Positions 58,936-64,000 of a stretch of 64,000 bases of DNA are shown one piece after another. Made by a program: the position numbers and the translations under genes. The stretch's first letter is position 1; each line of letters starts with the position of its first letter. Origin of the DNA: Eucommia ulmoides (taxonomy: Eukaryota > Streptophyta > Magnoliopsida > Garryales > Eucommiaceae); the NCBI GenBank assembly GCA_016647705.1, contig CM028334.1:11813546-11877545 (forward strand). Reading direction: 5' to 3'. Under the pieces are notes generated by a model. It was not told where the DNA came from, made no database searches, and saw nothing but the letters and a program-made list of their open reading frames with translations.

Positions 58936-61900
58936 CTTTTAATACATATCTCTAATCAATACAACAACAAACACATAGGCATGTCTCACATATAATTTTT
59001 ACCCAATCATAATCATTTTATGAAAATTAACAATTATAATAGTAATAACATAAACCACATAATACATAGAGAGATTAAATATATATATTAAAATAGTTAG
59101 AAATTTTACTTGAAATTCGAAACCGAAATCCGAACTGAAACATTCAAAATAATAATACCAGTAACTTTTTCTTTCTTAACATATATATACACTAGCATAT
59201 GTTCAGGCACGGGCTGAAAAAGATAGACTTTAGTATTTAGACAATTAAACAAAAATATCAACAGAAATAATTGATAGTAGTGGCAACCTTAACCATTAAT
59301 ATGCAATAGCATTTCTCCTACAAAATAACTTGATTTACAATTTGCATTCCTTTAGGAAATGGTGGAAATTTCAAGACAAAGATTAAGTTGAACCCCAAGA
59401 AGCAGTTTAGTAAAACAAAGAAATACAGCCTTAAAGATACAAACAAAAACAATTATTAATCTGATAGAATAATCAACACTCCTACCATTGATTCTTCCCA
59501 CATAAGAGATTTGATTGTGGATTCGTTAATGCTCCATACTAGTAAGATGATGCAGCTTCCATATCATGTATCCATCAACTGTCTACTGATTGCTAAGTGA
59601 AATATTGCAATCAAAATCATAATCAAACAGTTAATTATCTACTCATAAAATGACAAAATACATCATAAATACAACAAAAGTCGAAAAAAATCTGATTGGT
59701 TGACAGCGTAACAAACATCGACTAAATAGGCCAAGGCCACTTACCAGACTAAGGTGACGAGAGAAATTAAAAAAGAAAAAAATACCTAGAAGTTAGAGAG
59801 GGTTAGAGAGACACTACACAAAACTTCACTAATCACTTGCACACGTACCAACAATCATTGGAGAGAGACAGAGAGAAACTACACAAAATTTCAATAATCG
59901 CATGCCAGAAAACGTAGACAAAAAAAACAAAGAAAACAACCAGCAATAAATGTGAAATACTATATTAACAATCAAACCTTAAACCAACAATAACTATAAA
60001 ATTGACTCAAAAAATCTAAAGCTTAGATTATACATAAGAAGTACCTCAAACATGTAAATGACCATTTAGTCTATACTACTCTGTATGGAAAAACAACACT
60101 GAGCAGAATCATAAAACAAAGAAAACATCACTCTCATAGATTAAACAACAAAAATTTATAAGTTAATAAATGTTTTAAGTCCCTTCAATTACTTTTAGCA
60201 TGTCAGAGGTGAGATCCAAACCAAGATGATGGTGTAGCTATTATTGATGAAGTCATGGAGCTTCATCTTGTCATGAGTTGTCTCAACGGTGACATTGGGG
60301 ATGGAGTCGACATTTTGTCGGATTTCAAAATAGAGAACTAGGAATTCTCTGTCCTCCTAGTTTTTGTTCCTAACAAATTTCAACGAAAAGAACAAAAATA
60401 TTTGTTTTGTTTTCGCATTTCAATTTATGCTCTCACTTTTGCGAGAACAAAAAACATATATAAGAACAAAAACATTAGACAAATGACACCCAAACCTCAT
60501 TATTTCAGTGTCCCTTAATGCACAAAAAAAAAAAAAAACTCAACAGACAAAAAATTTGTCAATAGACTCTAACACTCACCAGAACACCAAAATCTTGTCA
60601 GTTTTTTCCCAAGGAGAGTCCACACGAATACCATATCCACAACCACTCCCTGGCTTAGCATTGCCTCAGTTGGATCACTTGATTTCCAAAATGGCAAGCA
60701 TTGCTACTCTAAAAACGTGAATTAAAAAAGGGCAAAACATCATAGACCATAAAAAACATACCAGGCACAGTCTTTCTTGTTCCAAGATCATTTCCATATA
60801 ATCAGTAAATACAGCTTCTTCAACTAGTCACAACTGCAAATAGGACAAATTTATTTGGGCACCATTTCCAGTTAATTTTACCTTTGATGGTGGTGGCCAG
60901 ATCTGAACTCGACGGTGATGGCGATGGATCGACGGTGGTGGCCGCCTGTAAGAAGAGAGTAAAAGGAAGAGAAGAGAGAGAAAGGGAAGACCTCTTACCT
61001 TCGGCCAGAGGTGAGATAGATCGAGATGGGGTAGGGATGATGATGAAGATCAGTGAGAAAGAGAGAGAGAGAGAGAGATCAGATGAGAGTGAGAGAGAGA
61101 CAATTGGATAATGAACAACGATAGTGTTAGATAATTAGGGTTATGACGTAATTGGAGAGAGATTGAGATAATTAAATTACAAAACCTTCCTATTCAGAAA
61201 CGGGAAGAAGGGAAGTTTGGGAATATATGGAAATTGGAGGTCATTGGAGAGAGATTAAGCCTAATTATTTTAAGTAATAATTTATTAGTAAAACAAAAAT
61301 TGGGAATATATGGAAATAATTTAAAGGTTAATTAATTAAATTAATTTTTTAATTAAGGAAAATTGAGTTAATTTTTTACCCAAAATTGAGTTAATTTTTT
61401 TTTTTTATGTTTATCCTAGTCAGCAAATTTATTTGTCCTAATTTGCATTTATTTGTCCTAGTCATATTTTTTTTTGTCTCAGTCAGCAAAAATCGTCATG
61501 TTTTATTATATATATATAAAACCACCATCATCATCATCATTATTACTAGTTTAAACTTGGGCATTGCGAGGGTTTAAAAAATATTATAATAAATTTCTTA
61601 TATTAAATCATATGACATCATTTAATTATTTTGGTAACAATATCCGGGAGTTGATGTATAAATTTTAGTAAGTAATGGCGTTTTAAAATTATCAAATATA
61701 AATATACTACTAAAATTGCATAAATAATCATAAATGTGAGATAATATTTTGACAAATTAATTTTTACTAATATATTTTAAAAGAACAAATAAATAACCAC
61801 TAAATTTGGATTAATTCTATCAATTTTTGCAAGTCAACAAATTCTAATTTAACAAATATATATCGTGTCTTTCGTTTTGGGTAGAAATATTTTTTAAATC

Positions 61901-62017
61901 ACAATTATTTTTTTAAATAATATAATTTGTAGACTAAGAAAATTAATCATATATTTATACATTAAATAGAAAAAATTAAATTATCTAAAAAAAATAAGTG
62001 GGGTCACTCATTATTTG

Positions 62018-62050
<33 letters not shown>

Positions 62051-63140
62051 GAACTCACCAAAGCCTTGAAAGAGATATATTTTTTTTTTTAATATAATTA
62101 AGACATTCTCTCTTCTTCTACTTTTAAATATTAGTATTACATTAGATTAGATTAAATATGAATATGTATATATTTTTTTTTAATATTAAGTAGTGCCTTT
62201 TTTAGGATAGCTATCGATATCTTAATTACAATGAGAAGAAAAATAGATTGTAATAAGTATGAGTGTGCAAGTGGTGGTCAAAGAGTTGGCTCCTTCCATT
62301 TTTTTTTTTTTTTTTTTTAATATTTAAAAATTATAAAAATATAAAAATTAGGTGTGAGTACTATCTAATTATTTTTTAATTCTAAGTGTGAGTATCATCT
62401 AATTATTTTTTTTTATTCTAACATATTTGTGTGATAGCAATATGTGCTTCCATTTCTCAGTTATTTTGAGTTTATTATTCAAATATATGTTAATTTATTT
62501 GGACAAATTTTTTATTTAAAATTTATAGTCTGGTCTTTATTTAACTTTTTATTTCTCCCATCTCAAAAAAAAAAAAATTATGTTTATGGCATTAAAAAAA
62601 TTATATTTTGTGTTGAAAAATTAGTAAGTTATTTTTAAAATTAGTCTATTTTTTAAATATATTGAGTATTTGTTGATTCAATATGAAATTTATATTTTAT
62701 ATCATAGTTAAATATTAACTACAAAAATAATATAAATTGCTCTTTAATAGAATATAAAATTAAAAAAAATAAAAGGTGAGACCTATATATTAAGAACCTA
62801 CTTTTTCAATTTTTATTTTATAATTATAAAAAAATTTAGTTATTGTTAGAATAATTATAAATGTATTGTTTTAATTATCTATTTGTATTCACTAAATTTC
62901 AAAAAAAAAAAAAAAATCTTGTTATTTATTCATCTCTTTTGTGTAGAGTGTCTATTAAAAAAATAAAATAAAATAGTATATAAAATTTAAAAAAAAAATA
63001 CATATAAAAACAAAATAAAATAAAAAAGATTTTTTTTCTTTTTGTGATTATTTTTTTCTAATTCTTACTTTCTATTTTATTTTTTTAATATTTTATAAAC
63101 ACCATTAGAAAATAGAAATAAAATAAAGAAAGAGAAGTAA
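58936..63140. other. Intergenic, no gene supported
   Basis: Mostly AT-rich. The segment 60200-61130 is less AT-rich and has a 75-codon frame at 60884 rich in E and R, which arises from a (ga)n tract at 61045-61100 and is not convincing. Around 60310-60490 a 'gtttttgttc...gaacaaaaac' inverted pair suggests a decayed MITE. A 'ccaccatcatcatcatcatt...ctagt' stretch near 61520-61553 recalls Helitron 3' ends but lacks a clear hairpin. (ta)n lies near 62022-62045. Confidence 0.4.
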
Positions 63141-63664
63141 ATTAACATATCTTAATATTCAATCACTGAATAATTAAAATATATCAAATGAATAGATAAT
63201 GATAATGGATTAAAATTTACAAAAATAAGAGATAAATTATGAGCTTTTTATGAAGGAGATCACTTACTTGTATAGTGACCTATCAAATGGAAAACAATCT
63301 AATAATAATCTACATAATTGATTGAGGGGTAACAATTTACATAGATAATATGCAAGCATTGAAGAATGAGAAATACAACACTCAATAATTGAAAAGTAAA
63401 AAAATATTTTACTAAAATTAAGATCTGGACTTAATATTTTTCGTTCAAGCATTTCATCGAACACGTAAGAAATATTGATTAATAGGAATTCATACCCTAA
63501 ATTAATATATCTTAATATTCAATCATTGCATAATTAGAATATATCAAATAAACATGTAATGATAATAGATTGAAATTTACAAAAATAATAGAAAAATCAT
63601 TCATGAAAGAGATCACTTACTTGTATGCTAACTTAGCAAATGAAAAATTTGATTGCAGAAATGA
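63141..63664. repeat. Direct duplication, 360-bp spacing
   Basis: The block at 63141-63300 recurs at 63501-63660: attaa.atatcttaatattc, 'aatcattg.ataattagaata', 'atgataat.gatt.aaatttac', 'gagatcacttacttgtat'. Differences are scattered, so it is an older local duplication. Confidence 0.85.
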
Positions 63665-63749
63665 TCGATGAAGTAAACATACTAAAATGTTATCTATTTA
63701 TATAGATCAAAAGTGGGGGAAGAGATTGAAAAAAACCTATAATAATTAT

Positions 63750-63995
63750 TGGAGACCTCTCAATTCACGCACTTTATAATGGTAACCTTGGGGGTTTGGG
63801 TGACTTTTCATTTTGAACGGTGGTGTAGCCATTACATTGGGGGTTTAAATGACTCCTTCAATTGTATTAAATAACTATAATTGCATGAGTGAAAGACATT
63901 TTGAGCCATGGTAGTGTAGGTATTACATTGAGGGTTTGAATGACCTTGTTCTTCAATGACATTAAATAACGATAATTGCATGAATGGAAAGTAGA
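63750..63995. repeat. ~90-bp tandem repeat at the window end
   Basis: At least two full copies and a partial first copy share 'attacattg.gggttt.aatgac', 'attaaataac.ataattgcatga' and 'attttga.c.tggt.gtgta'. The array may continue beyond the window. Confidence 0.75.
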
Positions 63996-64000
63996 CAATG

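Noticed and set aside
60884-61111. 75-codon frame beginning MMVVARSELDGDGDG
   Set aside because: Depends on a (ga)n tract for its second half, with no homology recognised.
61500-61560. Helitron 3' end
   Set aside because: A ctagt word follows a catcatcat run, but no stem-loop of the expected kind precedes it and no 5' TC end could be paired.

Overview
The window looks like nuclear DNA of a core eudicot, probably a woody one with a repeat-rich genome. It is AT-rich, its genes have plant GT-AG introns, the protein families are plant-specific, and intergenic space is dominated by nested transposons. I cannot name the species.

Host genes. (1) 3227-11419 (+): an apparently intact flavonoid 3'-hydroxylase (CYP75B cytochrome P450; three exons, 517 aa). 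Its 6.5-kb second intron holds a LINE-type RNase H fragment, foldbacks and MITEs. (2) 17612-19475 (-): an intact B1-type mitotic cyclin (five exons, 440 aa) with a cluster of MSA motifs (the MYB3R G2/M element) upstream. (3) 21844-22420 (+): a dead second copy of F3'H exon 3, part of a duplicated ~1.8-kb segment. (4) 27300-29960 (+): five coding exons of a TPRA1/CAND2/CAND8-type membrane protein whose first and last exons I cannot find. (5) 44920-45735 (+): a decayed 3' piece of fibrillarin. (6) 46746-46970 (+): a captured first exon of a plant FAD-dependent monooxygenase inside a Mutator-like element.

Layout. 1-3.2 kb: F3'H upstream region. 3.2-11.4 kb: F3'H. 11.7-13.1 kb: long-TIR element. 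13.7-15.3 kb: solo LTR. 16.7-17.1 kb: telomere-motif minisatellite. 17.6-19.8 kb: cyclin B and promoter. 20.9-23.3 kb: F3'H exon-3 duplicate and a three-copy tandem repeat. 23.4-27.2 kb: foldback, copia-type LTR remnant and PIF/Harbinger remnant between inverted LTR-like sequences. 27.3-30.0 kb: TPRA1-like gene. 30.0-42.4 kb: MITEs and a block of LTR-retrotransposon fossils. 43.5-45.7 kb: RTE LINE with a nested SINE, then the fibrillarin fragment. 46.3-56.6 kb: one non-coding copia-like LTR element with matching TSDs, itself carrying a gene-capturing MULE-like element, a foldback MITE and a solo LTR. 56.6-64 kb: AT-rich intergenic DNA with local tandem duplications.

F3'H (anthocyanin and flavonol B-ring hydroxylation), cyclin B (mitosis) and the TPRA1-like protein have no shared pathway; their adjacency looks incidental. 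No previously undescribed biological system is evident. The most informative features are the nested transposon stratigraphy, the F3'H exon-3 duplication, the exon capture, and tandem duplication of the same module inside related LTRs. Exon boundaries were worked out by hand from reading frame and splice signals; no database search was possible.
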